A DNA stretch of 64,000 nt. Origin: Flavobacteriaceae bacterium (lineage in GTDB: Bacteria; Bacteroidota; Bacteroidia; Flavobacteriales; Flavobacteriaceae). Positions 17,010-25,308 of the stretch are shown piece after piece (position 1 is the stretch's first letter; each line of letters opens with the position of its first letter). A program made the translations under genes and the position numbers. Under the pieces are notes generated by a model. That model worked only from the letters and a program-made list of their open reading frames with translations. It did no database searches and was not told the origin of the DNA. Location of the stretch: NCBI GenBank assembly GCA_029243165.1, contig JAQWSN010000002.1, forward strand, positions 18,592 to 82,591, written 5' to 3'.

Positions 17010-17203
17010 CTCTTTTTTTCCTCTTCTACCTTAGGGTTTTCCTCTTCTTCTTTAGTAGCATTTTTAAATTCTTTAATACCACTACCCAAGCCTTTCATGA
17101 GTTCAGGGATTTTACGCCCACCAAAAAGGAGGAGCACTACCGCAATAATTAAAATAATTTGCGGCCCACCGATCATTCCTAAAAATGTTAAAGACAACAT
17201 CAT
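17006..17203 (-). CDS. tatA: Sec-independent protein translocase subunit TatA/TatE
   Basis: Pore-forming subunit of the twin-arginine export system for folded proteins. The 65-residue protein has one N-terminal membrane helix ([18 protein letters not shown], about residues 12-29), then the amphipathic helix [20 protein letters not shown], then an acidic and Lys-rich tail, the classic TatA layout with the F-G-x-x-K/R-I-P-E motif. The start is one of two adjacent Met codons (17203 or 17200). It has its own promoter and is divergent from the M23 peptidase gene; tatC is not in the window. Confidence 0.95.
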   Translation of the reverse strand: MMLSLTFLGMIGGPQIILIIAVVLLLFGGRKIPELMKGLGSGIKEFKNATKEEEENPKVEEEKKS

Positions 17204-17220
17204 TGAATATTTATTTTAAA

Positions 17221-17228
17221 CAAATGTA
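17221..17228 (-). promoter_or_regulatory. Promoter -7 box of tatA (TACATTTG)
   Basis: Exact TAnnTTTG on the reverse strand, 17 bases before the tatA start. Confidence 0.6.
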
Positions 17229-17293
17229 CAGAAATATTTAGTTTCGCAAACACGAAAACCAAAAGAGGAATATTCCCCAGATAAAGGATTCCT

Positions 17294-17301
17294 TATCTTT
17301 G
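17294..17301 (+). promoter_or_regulatory. Promoter -7 box of the M23-GH3-glycosyltransferase operon (TATCTTTG)
   Basis: Exact TAnnTTTG ending eight bases before ATG 17310. It is the only promoter-like site seen for the four overlapping genes that follow. Confidence 0.6.
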
Positions 17302-17309
17302 TAATTAAT

Positions 17310-18188
17310 ATGGAAAAAAAGGAAGTAAAAAAAGGGCGTTTTATTCAAAGGCTGATAATACCCTATCGAATGGTTATTATCAATGAAGAAACTTTTGAAG
17401 AACGGATTCAAATTCGAGTCACGAAGCTTTACTTGGCCTTAGTCTCTGTTTTTTCTTTGATTTTACTTGGAGGATTATTTTATGTAACCATAGCCTACAC
17501 CCCATTAAAAGAAACGATTCCAGGGTATGATTCAACAGAACTCAGAAAGAAAGCGGTACAGAATTTATTTATTACCGATTCACTGATCACCCTTTACAAC
17601 CAAAACATTCAGTATCTCAATGCTGTTAAATCGGTTTTGAGTGAAGATCATTTATTTGAAAACCCAGAGCTTTCAGATCAAGATCTTCAGGGAGAAAATC
17701 CAGAAGCCCCCTCTTTTATCTCTTCTATTCCTGAGGACTCTCTTCTAAGGGCATTTGTATCAAAGCAAGACAAATACAATCCAGACCTTAATACTGCTAA
17801 AGCAGTTATTGAAACCCTTCTTTTACCTCCTGCTTTAGGACCCATTTCACAAGAGTTTGATGCAGATGAAGGGCATTATGCTGTGGATATCGTACTGGAG
17901 GAAAACACCCCTATTAAGGCCATCTCCAACGGAAGAGTGGTATTTGCCGAATGGACGGCTCAAACAGGCTATGTGATTATTCTGGAACACAGCAAAGGCA
18001 TTTTATCTGTTTACAAACACAATGCCGCACTGAGTAAACAACAAGGAGCTGTAGTTCAGGGAGGAGAAGTTATTGCTCTGGCAGGAAACACAGGTGAATT
18101 TTCTACGGGATTTCACTTACATTTTGAACTTTGGATAGAGGGGTATCCGATGGACCCTAAAAACTTTTTTAATTTTTCAGACGAATGA
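17310..18188 (+). CDS. M23 family metallopeptidase, membrane-anchored
   Basis: A 292-residue cell-wall hydrolase candidate. The N-terminal cytoplasmic tail is followed by one membrane helix (about 40-62), a periplasmic helical linker, and a LytM/M23 domain (about 170-290). The zinc ligands are present: HYAVD near residues 189-193 and the HxH motif FHLHFEL near 267-273, so it should be catalytically active on peptidoglycan cross-links. It has its own promoter. Its stop overlaps the next gene by four bases (ATGA), indicating coupled translation with the GH3 protein. Confidence 0.9.
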   Translation: MEKKEVKKGRFIQRLIIPYRMVIINEETFEERIQIRVTKLYLALVSVFSLILLGGLFYVTIAYTPLKETIPGYDSTELRKKAVQNLFITDSLITLYNQNIQYLNAVKSVLSEDHLFENPELSDQDLQGENPEAPSFISSIPEDSLLRAFVSKQDKYNPDLNTAKAVIETLLLPPALGPISQEFDADEGHYAVDIVLEENTPIKAISNGRVVFAEWTAQTGYVIILEHSKGILSVYKHNAALSKQQGAVVQGGEVIALAGNTGEFSTGFHLHFELWIEGYPMDPKNFFNFSDE

Positions 18189-19699
18189 TTAAAGAATTTG
18201 CAGCTAGGGTATTCGCAAGCTTAATCCACATAAAAAATCAGAAGTGGATTCACAATCCAAAGAAAGCACAAGAAGATGTTTTTAAAAAACTGATTTCAGA
18301 AGGGTCGAAAACAAAATTTGGAATCGACCATGAGTTTGATCAAATTGAAACGGCATACCTCTTTAGAGAAAAAGTACCGATACGGGATTATGAAGAATTA
18401 AGACCTTATTTGGATGAGGTTTTGAAAGGAGAACCAGACATTTTATGGCCCGGACGACCAATGTATTACGCCAAATCTAGCGGGACAACCTCTGGAGCAA
18501 AATTTATTCCGATTACAGCAGATTCCATGCCTGAGCACATTCGAGCTGCCCGGGAGGCCTTATTAAATTACATACACGAAACAGGGAATACAAATGTCAT
18601 CAGAGGAAAGCATATTTTTTTACAAGGAAGTCCTGTTTTGGAAGATAAAAAAGGGGTAGCGTTGGGAAGACTCTCGGGAATTGTAGCCCATTATGTGCCT
18701 TCTTATCTTCAAAAAAACAGAATGCCAAGTTGGGAAACAAACTGTATTGAAGACTGGGAAACAAAAGTTGAGGCTATTGTAGATGAAACCTCAAAAGAAA
18801 ACATGACGATTATTGGAGGGATTCCTTCTTGGGTTCAGATGTATTTTGAACGATTGAGTAATAAATTTGACAAACCTGTGGGTGATCTTTTTCCAAACTT
18901 TTCCCTCTTTGTGTATGGAGGGGTAAACTTTGAACCCTATCGAGGAATTTTTAAAAAACTGATTGGCCGTACACCAGACAGTATCGAATTTTATCCTGCT
19001 TCGGAGGGGTTTTTTGCCTACCAAGACAGTCAAAAAGACAAAGGACTTTTGTTACTCTTAAACCACGGAATTTATTACGAGTTCATTGTTGCGGAGACTT
19101 TTTTTGAAGAAAAAAAGACACTTCATACTTTAGAAGAAGTTCAATTAGGAACGAACTATGTCATGATCATTTCCACAACAGCAGGTCTTTGGAGATACAA
19201 CATCGGAGATACGATTCAATTTACAAGCAAATCACCCTACAAGATAATTGTCAGTGGAAGAATAAAGCATTTCATCTCCGCTTTTGGAGAACATGTTATT
19301 GTTAGTGAAGTGGAACAGGCATTACAGCAAGCCGTTGAGTCCGCTAAAAATGAAGTCATGATTAGGGAATTTACTGTTGCACCTCAGGTAAAACCAGATT
19401 CAGGGCTTCCCTACCACGAGTGGTTTGTGGAGTTTGATGAAGAGCCTCAAAACATAGAAACATTTGCTTTGGAAATTGACCGAGCCATGCGGCAAAAAAA
19501 CATTTATTATGAAGATCTGATTTCTGGCAATGTACTTCGCCCTTTGGTGATTCAAAAAGTTTCCAAGGACGGATTTCAAAATTACATGAAGAGCATTGGG
19601 AAATTAGGAGGACAAAATAAAGTTCCAAGGGTTTCCGATAACCGAAAAATTGCGAATGCACTCACCCCTTTTATTTCTTCTTTAAGCGAATTGAAATGA
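18185..19699 (+). CDS. GH3 auxin-responsive promoter family protein
   Basis: A 504-residue member of the ANL adenylating superfamily, GH3 branch. Plant GH3 enzymes adenylate carboxylic acids and join them to amino acids; the substrates of bacterial members are unknown. The phosphate-binding loop YAKSSGTTSGAKFIPI is near residues 97-112. The YPASEGFFAYQ block (about 263-273) matches the acyl-AMP/nucleotide pocket, and GDTIQFTSKSPYKIIVSGRIKHFISAFGEH is the C-terminal hinge region with the conserved Lys. No signal peptide is seen, so it is cytoplasmic. It overlaps both neighbours by four bases, placing it between a wall hydrolase and a glycosyltransferase. Confidence 0.88.
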   Translation: MIKEFAARVFASLIHIKNQKWIHNPKKAQEDVFKKLISEGSKTKFGIDHEFDQIETAYLFREKVPIRDYEELRPYLDEVLKGEPDILWPGRPMYYAKSSGTTSGAKFIPITADSMPEHIRAAREALLNYIHETGNTNVIRGKHIFLQGSPVLEDKKGVALGRLSGIVAHYVPSYLQKNRMPSWETNCIEDWETKVEAIVDETSKENMTIIGGIPSWVQMYFERLSNKFDKPVGDLFPNFSLFVYGGVNFEPYRGIFKKLIGRTPDSIEFYPASEGFFAYQDSQKDKGLLLLLNHGIYYEFIVAETFFEEKKTLHTLEEVQLGTNYVMIISTTAGLWRYNIGDTIQFTSKSPYKIIVSGRIKHFISAFGEHVIVSEVEQALQQAVESAKNEVMIREFTVAPQVKPDSGLPYHEWFVEFDEEPQNIETFALEIDRAMRQKNIYYEDLISGNVLRPLVIQKVSKDGFQNYMKSIGKLGGQNKVPRVSDNRKIANALTPFISSLSELK

Positions 19700-20763
19700 T
19701 TCCAAAAAAAGTAACGCTAACCTTTAGTTTGAAGAACACTTTTGTTTTAAAAGACATTGCTTTATTGGAGAAAATGGGATACGATGTTCTAACGATTCAA
19801 TCCCCGCCACACAGTGATTTTATCCGATTTTTTTGGAACAGAATTACAGAATTCATCTTAAGTTTTTTTTATGTAAAAAAGAGTCAAGTGGTTTTTAGTT
19901 GGTTTAATGATTATCATGCCACTGCCGCTGTATTTTGGGCAAAGCGATTTGACAAACCCTGTATCTTAATTGTGGGAGGCTATGATGCGGTTTCAAGTCC
20001 AGCTTTGAGCTATGGGATTTTTTTAAAACAAAATCTGAGACAATCGTTAGCTTGTTGGAACTTCAAACAGGCAGATCAAATATGGGTGGTTCATAAAAGC
20101 TTGGGAAACGGATGCCCTAAAGCAAAAAAACAGGATGGGACAATCTCAGGAATTCGAAATCTTGTAACCGATCTGGAGACTCCCATACGAGAAGTTCCTA
20201 CAGCCTATGATTTCAACTTTTGGAGGAAAACAGGCACAAAAATTCCCAAGAGTATTTTAACCGTAGCCAATATTACGGACGAACGAACCTTTCGCAGGAA
20301 AGGAGTTCCTCTTTTTATCGATTTAGCAGAGGCTTTGCCTGATTTTCAGTTTACCATTGCGGGAATTAAGACTCTAGATAATGATACAAAAGAGCTTCCA
20401 AAAAACATAACTCTTCTGGGAACCGTTGATCGGGAGGTCTTAAGGCGATTGTACAGTGAACACCAATTTTACTTTCAAGGCTCCAAAATTGAAGGACTTC
20501 CTAATGTTTTGTGTGAAGCCATGTTGTGCGAATGCATTCCCTTAGGGACAAATGTTTTTGGAATACCAGATGCCATAGGGAAAACAGGGATTGTTTTTGA
20601 TCCTTCAAAAGGTCTTGAAGCGATTATTTCTTTTGTAAAAGATAAAGAAGATTTGCAAAGAGCAGGGATGACGGCACGAGAACGAATAGTGCGTCAATTT
20701 CCGATTAGCAAAAGAGAAAACGCATTTAACAGTATTTTAAATCCGAAGCTGAATGCAAAGTAA
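19696..20763 (+). CDS. Glycosyltransferase family 4-like protein
   Basis: A 355-residue GT-B glycosyltransferase. The N-terminal half contains VFSWFNDYHATAAVFWAKRF and ILIVGGYDAV. The C-terminal half has the glycosyltransferase group 1 nucleotide-sugar site: SILTVANITDERTFRRKGVPLFI, then SKIEGLPNVLCEAMLCECIPLGT with the E-x7-E pair near residues 267-275. It probably moves a sugar to a glycan or lipid acceptor; neither donor nor acceptor is known. It begins four bases inside the GH3 gene and ends 11 bases inside the pyruvyltransferase gene. Confidence 0.86.
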   Translation: MIPKKVTLTFSLKNTFVLKDIALLEKMGYDVLTIQSPPHSDFIRFFWNRITEFILSFFYVKKSQVVFSWFNDYHATAAVFWAKRFDKPCILIVGGYDAVSSPALSYGIFLKQNLRQSLACWNFKQADQIWVVHKSLGNGCPKAKKQDGTISGIRNLVTDLETPIREVPTAYDFNFWRKTGTKIPKSILTVANITDERTFRRKGVPLFIDLAEALPDFQFTIAGIKTLDNDTKELPKNITLLGTVDREVLRRLYSEHQFYFQGSKIEGLPNVLCEAMLCECIPLGTNVFGIPDAIGKTGIVFDPSKGLEAIISFVKDKEDLQRAGMTARERIVRQFPISKRENAFNSILNPKLNAK

Positions 20764-21712
20764 ACCCGCCGTATTAGCATACCCCAATTCAAATAATTTG
20801 GGAGACTTTATTCAGAGTATTGCTGCAACTCAGTGGATGCAGTATCAAACTCCCGTAGGCCTAGACCGAGATCAGTTGCACGTGTATCAAGGGGAAAAAG
20901 TAAAATTAGTAATGAACGGGTGGTTTATGGAAAAGCCAGCTCATTGGCCGCCCTCAGAGAATATTGATCCCTTGTTTATTTCTTTTCACCTGAACCCAAC
21001 CGCTGAGAAAGGAATGCTTACCCCTGCGGGGGTTGCGTACTTTAAAAAACACCAACCGATAGGCTGTAGAGATCTGCATACCCAGAAAGTCTTAAAAGAG
21101 CATGGGATTCAAACCTATTTTTCGGCATGTCTAACCTTGAGCCTACAGAGAAAAAATTTTGTGGATACAGCTCAAAAGCGAAAAGGAGTTTTGGTGATCA
21201 GTCCAATGGAAAGACTTTTACCCCAACAAGAAATAGAGATAAAGCAAGGTCTTAGGGGCTTTGTTTTGAAAGGAATTCAAACGATAAAACAGCCCTTTAA
21301 AAATAAGAAATACAAAAAGGCATTCGCACATCTTGAAAATTATTTGAAACAGATAAAAGAAGAGGTAACCTACAGCACTCAACTGATGAACCCTGATAAG
21401 CATTCTGAAGCTGAACGAATGAGTGCAGCATTAGAGCAACTTCAGAAGATTGCTTCGGTAAGATTAGTCATTACATCTCGTATTCATTCTGCGTTGCCTG
21501 CCGTTGCGTTTGGGACTCCCGTTCTTTTTCTTTCGGACGGTTTGGAGCATCCCAATCAAAAGAGTCGATTGGAAGGAATGGAGTCGTTTTTTCGAATTTT
21601 AAAATCAGAGGATTTGAAAAATGAGACAATAAAAATTCCTAAAGCAAAACCAATTCCAAAACGAATTTTGAATCGATTTAAAGAAGAGTTATCCGAATTT
21701 TTAAAAGAATAG
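20753..21712 (+). CDS. Polysaccharide pyruvyl transferase family protein
   Basis: A 319-residue protein of the PS_pyruv_trans family, which adds ketal-linked pyruvate to cell-surface glycans. The N terminus LAYPNSNNLGDFIQSIAATQW resembles the family's start, and VRLVITSRIHSALPAVAFGTPVLFL (about 235-260) is its C-terminal signature with the conserved Arg-x-His. DLHTQKVLKEHG is the usual middle motif. It overlaps the glycosyltransferase gene by 11 bases and is the last gene of the operon; purD, 55 bases on, has its own promoter. Pyruvylation of a glycan built by the upstream enzyme is an inference from position. Confidence 0.83.
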   Translation: MQSKPAVLAYPNSNNLGDFIQSIAATQWMQYQTPVGLDRDQLHVYQGEKVKLVMNGWFMEKPAHWPPSENIDPLFISFHLNPTAEKGMLTPAGVAYFKKHQPIGCRDLHTQKVLKEHGIQTYFSACLTLSLQRKNFVDTAQKRKGVLVISPMERLLPQQEIEIKQGLRGFVLKGIQTIKQPFKNKKYKKAFAHLENYLKQIKEEVTYSTQLMNPDKHSEAERMSAALEQLQKIASVRLVITSRIHSALPAVAFGTPVLFLSDGLEHPNQKSRLEGMESFFRILKSEDLKNETIKIPKAKPIPKRILNRFKEELSEFLKE

Positions 21713-21743
21713 GAAAGGCGTTAAGCAGATTCAGATTAGTGGT

Positions 21744-21751
21744 TATCTTTG
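21744..21751 (+). promoter_or_regulatory. Promoter -7 box of purD (TATCTTTG)
   Basis: Exact TAnnTTTG, 16 bases before the purD start at 21768. Confidence 0.6.
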
Positions 21752-21767
21752 AAAAAAATTATTTAAA

Positions 21768-23033
21768 ATGAATGTATTGGTTATTGGAGGAGGAGGTAGA
21801 GAACATACCCTTTGTTGGAAACTGAATCAAAGCAAACAATGTAAAAACCTTTTTGCGGCACCTGGAAATGCGGGAACGGCAACATGCGCAACCAATCTTC
21901 CATTGTCGGTAACTGATTTTGAAGGAATCAAAAAAGCGGTAATCCAACACCATATTGGGCTTGTAGTCGTTGGTCCAGAAGAGCCCTTAGTCAAAGGCAT
22001 TCACGATTATTTTTTGAACGACAAATTGTTGGAAAAGGTGGGAGTCATTGGTCCCGAAAAAGCAGCGGCTACTTTGGAAGGGAGCAAAGCCTTTGCAAAG
22101 GAATTTATGATCCGGCATCAAATTCCAACAGCTGCTTACGCTGAATTTACAGCGGCAAACGTTTTGGAAGGGGAAGCCTATTTAGAAAAAACAGTCCCCC
22201 CCTTTGTATTAAAAGCGGATGGTTTAGCAGCAGGAAAGGGGGTCGTGATTCTCGATGATTTAAATGAAGCGAAAAAAGAATTGCGTCGGATGCTTCTTGA
22301 AAAAAAGTTTGGGAACGCTTCCAGTAAAGTGGTGATTGAAGAGTTTCTGTCAGGAATTGAACTTTCTTGTTTTGTTTTAACCGATGGAGCGTCTTATTTA
22401 ACCTTGCCCATGGCAAAGGACTACAAGCGGATCGGAGAAGGCGATACAGGATTGAACACAGGAGGAATGGGTGCAATTTCACCAGTTCCATTCGTTACAG
22501 AAGCCTTTAAAGAAAAGATTGATCAAGAAATTGTAAAACCAACAATAGCGGGCCTTAAAAAGGACGGAATGCCCTTTAAGGGCTTTGTGTTTATTGGGCT
22601 GATAAAAGTTGGTGATACTCCTAAGGTAATCGAATACAATGTTCGTTTAGGCGATCCCGAAACCGAAGTTGTTTTGCCAAGGTTAAAAACAGATTTGCTA
22701 GAACTTTTTATTGCCGTACAAAAAGGGCGACTAGGAGAAGTAAAACTGGAGGTTGAAAACCAAGTTGCAGCAACCGTTATGGCGGTTTCAGGAGGATATC
22801 CGGAGGCTTATGAAAAAGGGAAACCAATCACGGGTTTAGATGAAACGGAAATGGTATTTCACGCAGGAACAAAAATGGAAGGTGAAAAAATAGTGACCAA
22901 TGGGGGACGTGTCTTGGCAGCAACCTCTTTTGGAGAAGATTTTAATCAAGCCGTTTCTAAATCCTACAAAACTCTAGAAAAATTGAGCTTTGAAGGAATG
23001 TATTACAGAAAGGATATTGGATTTGATTTATAA
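21768..23033 (+). CDS. purD: Phosphoribosylamine--glycine ligase
   Basis: ATP-grasp enzyme forming glycinamide ribonucleotide, the second step of purine synthesis. The 421-residue protein starts NVLVIGGGGREHTLCWKL, has the VVGPEEPLVKGI and KADGLAAGKGVVIL ATP-grasp segments, the GARS signature (RLGDPETEVVLPRL) near residues 288-301, and the C-terminal domain with VMAVSGGYPE. Length is standard. It stands alone with its own promoter and overlaps the end of the DUF6341 gene by six bases. Confidence 0.97.
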   Translation: MNVLVIGGGGREHTLCWKLNQSKQCKNLFAAPGNAGTATCATNLPLSVTDFEGIKKAVIQHHIGLVVVGPEEPLVKGIHDYFLNDKLLEKVGVIGPEKAAATLEGSKAFAKEFMIRHQIPTAAYAEFTAANVLEGEAYLEKTVPPFVLKADGLAAGKGVVILDDLNEAKKELRRMLLEKKFGNASSKVVIEEFLSGIELSCFVLTDGASYLTLPMAKDYKRIGEGDTGLNTGGMGAISPVPFVTEAFKEKIDQEIVKPTIAGLKKDGMPFKGFVFIGLIKVGDTPKVIEYNVRLGDPETEVVLPRLKTDLLELFIAVQKGRLGEVKLEVENQVAATVMAVSGGYPEAYEKGKPITGLDETEMVFHAGTKMEGEKIVTNGGRVLAATSFGEDFNQAVSKSYKTLEKLSFEGMYYRKDIGFDL

Positions 23034-23255
23034 AAAAGAATGTGCAGAGGGATCTTTATCCTCCTCACCATTTTTATCAAATAAATTGAGCTGAAGAACC
23101 CAATAAACCATTGCAGAAACCCCAACAATCATAAAAATCCAATTCACACTGTTTGCCAAGATCCAGCTGGTTTGTTCCAATTCTCTCAATACGGCATAGG
23201 GAAGAAATAAGATTTCTTCGAACAGCCATGCGATTCCTTCAAAAAAGTTTTTCAT
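23028..23255 (-). CDS. DUF6341 family small membrane protein
   Basis: A 75-residue protein with a probable amphipathic N terminus (MKNFFEGIAWLFEEILFLP) and one clear membrane helix (VNWIFMIVGVSAMVYWVLQ, about 38-56). It ends in DKDPSAHSFL, a conserved tail that I recognise from flavobacterial DUF6341 proteins, which usually lie between purD and a DUF6427 gene, as here. Function is unknown. It is convergent with purD and divergent from the DUF6427 gene, with its own promoter. Confidence 0.75.
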   Translation of the reverse strand: MKNFFEGIAWLFEEILFLPYAVLRELEQTSWILANSVNWIFMIVGVSAMVYWVLQLNLFDKNGEEDKDPSAHSFL

Positions 23256-23277
23256 CAGTAGTAGTTTACTTACCTTG

Positions 23278-23285
23278 CAAATTTA
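23278..23285 (-). promoter_or_regulatory. Promoter -7 box of the DUF6341 gene (TAAATTTG)
   Basis: Exact TAnnTTTG on the reverse strand, 22 bases before the start at 23255. Confidence 0.5.
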
Positions 23286-23297
23286 AGAGAAACGAAT

Positions 23298-24206
23298 ATG
23301 GTAGCCAACCTTTTTCGCAAAACAAATTTGACTTCCGTACTTTTAAGTTTTGTCGGGATTTTTTTGATTTTCTTTTTTTTTCACACCGAACAAAAGACCT
23401 TAAGCGATTCACTATTTAAAAAGGGGGTTTCAGCTTTTGGGAATTCACTTTTATTGTTGCTAGCACTATTGATTTTACTGTACTCAAAAAATAGAGATCA
23501 ATATTTAAAAATCTCCTCTTTTACAACGCTTAGCTTTCCCTTAGCATTGCTTTTCGTTCCAAGTCAATACTTTCGACTTGAAGGCTTGCTGGTCAACATT
23601 TTATTTGTACTTGCTTTTTTGAATCTATCCAAATCGGACCGATCAAATATTGTTTTGAAATCGGTTTTTAATACCGCACTTATTTTTGCGGTTTTGGCGT
23701 TTTTGGATTCCACTTTTTCAATTTTGTTTTTTTTACTCTTTTTATTGTCACAAAAAGCAGGAGCATTTAAACTTCTAGTGGCCATTACAAGTCCAATTTT
23801 GATCATTTTTTTTCTTAAAGAAACTTTAAATCTTGTTGGAAGCTCACTAGCTTGGCAGGCTCCATGGCAATTTGAGAACATGTACTACCAAATTTCTTCT
23901 GTTGAATGGATCAGTTTTTTGGGTGTTGCATTGCTTTTTCTCGCTCTAATTTTTTTTTCAAAAGGGAGTTTACGAAAAATAGGGTTCAGTTTTGGGTCAA
24001 TTTTTCTTTTGGCGTTAATTGTTTTAGGAATCGTTTACGGCACTCTTGAAAAGGAAAACCCATTCAACGTCTTCGAAATACTATTTTTCCCTTTGGCGTA
24101 TTTGATTGCAACTGTATTTGAGTCTCAGAGCAACGCGAAAATAAGTGTAATAGTTTTCCTTCTGATTTTGGTTAAAGGAGTCGGTTTTTTTTTGAATATG
24201 CACTAA
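23298..24206 (+). CDS. DUF6427 family polytopic membrane protein
   Basis: A 302-residue inner-membrane protein with about eight to ten hydrophobic helices spread along its length (for example LLSFVGIFLIFFFF, SLLLLLALLILLY, WISFLGVALLFLALIFF, IFLLALIVLGIVYG, ISVIVFLLILVKGVGFF). It has few charged residues and no catalytic motif I can recognise. It resembles flavobacterial DUF6427 proteins found beside DUF6341. Function is unknown. Its end overlaps the ferredoxin reductase gene (opposite strand) by four bases. Confidence 0.72.
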   Translation: MVANLFRKTNLTSVLLSFVGIFLIFFFFHTEQKTLSDSLFKKGVSAFGNSLLLLLALLILLYSKNRDQYLKISSFTTLSFPLALLFVPSQYFRLEGLLVNILFVLAFLNLSKSDRSNIVLKSVFNTALIFAVLAFLDSTFSILFFLLFLLSQKAGAFKLLVAITSPILIIFFLKETLNLVGSSLAWQAPWQFENMYYQISSVEWISFLGVALLFLALIFFSKGSLRKIGFSFGSIFLLALIVLGIVYGTLEKENPFNVFEILFFPLAYLIATVFESQSNAKISVIVFLLILVKGVGFFLNMH

Positions 24207-25243
24207 ACATCGTCATAATCTAAGTGGATGAAGTCTGATTGAGCAACAGCCTGACAACTTAAAACCAAACCTTCCTCTACTTCCGAGTCCGTCAGAATTT
24301 GATTGGTTAGCATGCTCGCTTTTCCTTCTTTCACCTTTGCGATACAGCTGCTGCAAACCCCTCCCTGACAAGAATACGGGATATCTAATTTTGCATTTAA
24401 AGCAATATCTAACAAAGTTTTTTCAGGGACTAATTCCAGATCATGGGTGACTTCATCGCATGTTATGGTGAAACGACCTTTCTCAGCTTTATTTTGAATC
24501 TGTTCTTTATTGGCACTAGCCGTAAACAGTTCAAAATGGATGAATTCTTTGGAGACTCCTTTTTCCTCAAGCTCTTGGGTACTTGTCAAAATGAGAGGTT
24601 CGGGACCGCAAAGGAAGTAGTGTGCCGTAAGTGTTTTCTGTTGATTTAATACAAATTTGACTACGGAAGCATCAATTCTTCCGAAAAGACTTCCTTCTTC
24701 ATTGGATTGGCTGAAGACCCAATAGATTTTTAGTTGATTCGCGTATTCTTGTTCTAGGGCTTTAAGTTCTTGGTAGAACATTGTTTGCTCGGGCGTTTTG
24801 TTTCCGTAAATTAAAGTAAACGACTGGGAGCTTTTTTTTGATAAAAAAGAATTTAAAATGGAAAAAATAGGTGTAATCCCACTTCCAGCTGCAATAGCGA
24901 ATACAGGACTATTTTCTTTTTCAGAATCATAAACAAAACGTCCTTGGGGAGTGCTGACGTTTAGCAAATCGCCTACGGCAAGAGTATTATTTGCATAGGA
25001 AGAAAAAACACCGTTTGGGACCTCTTTTATTCCTACACTAAGGTTCTTTTGATCAGGAGTGGAACACAAAGAATAGGAACGTCTCAATAGCGCTCCATCA
25101 ATTTCTGCTTCAAGGGAAATGTATTGCCCCGCAATAAATTGATAATCCGATTCTAAAGATGCGGGAATTTCGAATGACACAACAACTGAATCCTCAGTAA
25201 CTGGATTTACAGCAGAAACCTGCAAAGAGTGAAATGATGACAT
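24203..25243 (-). CDS. Ferredoxin--NADP reductase-type oxidoreductase with C-terminal [2Fe-2S] domain
   Basis: A 346-residue electron-transfer protein with three modules: an FAD-binding domain (about 5-100, RRSYSLCSTP is the flavin motif), an NAD(P)-binding domain (about 105-230, AAGSGITPIFSIL and YFLCGPE) and a plant-type ferredoxin domain (about 255-346). The iron-sulfur cysteines are Cys292, Cys297, Cys300 and Cys330 in the C-x4-C-x2-C spacing. The order matches PaaE and related reductases. No paa genes are nearby, so a phenylacetate role is not supported; it may supply electrons to a monooxygenase elsewhere. It has its own promoter. Confidence 0.9.
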   Translation of the reverse strand: MSSFHSLQVSAVNPVTEDSVVVSFEIPASLESDYQFIAGQYISLEAEIDGALLRRSYSLCSTPDQKNLSVGIKEVPNGVFSSYANNTLAVGDLLNVSTPQGRFVYDSEKENSPVFAIAAGSGITPIFSILNSFLSKKSSQSFTLIYGNKTPEQTMFYQELKALEQEYANQLKIYWVFSQSNEEGSLFGRIDASVVKFVLNQQKTLTAHYFLCGPEPLILTSTQELEEKGVSKEFIHFELFTASANKEQIQNKAEKGRFTITCDEVTHDLELVPEKTLLDIALNAKLDIPYSCQGGVCSSCIAKVKEGKASMLTNQILTDSEVEEGLVLSCQAVAQSDFIHLDYDDV

Positions 25244-25253
25244 AGCTTTTTTG

Positions 25254-25261
25254 CAAATGTA
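25254..25261 (-). promoter_or_regulatory. Promoter -7 box of the ferredoxin reductase gene (TACATTTG)
   Basis: Exact TAnnTTTG on the reverse strand, ending ten bases before the start codon at 25243. Confidence 0.6.
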
Positions 25262-25308
25262 AAAAATATGCCTATACTTACGAAGCCATAAGAACTTATT
25301 AAGACCCT

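Noticed and set aside
24203..25243. Assignment of the ferredoxin-type reductase as PaaE in a phenylacetate pathway
   Set aside because: The module order fits PaaE, but no paa genes are adjacent; the general name is safer.
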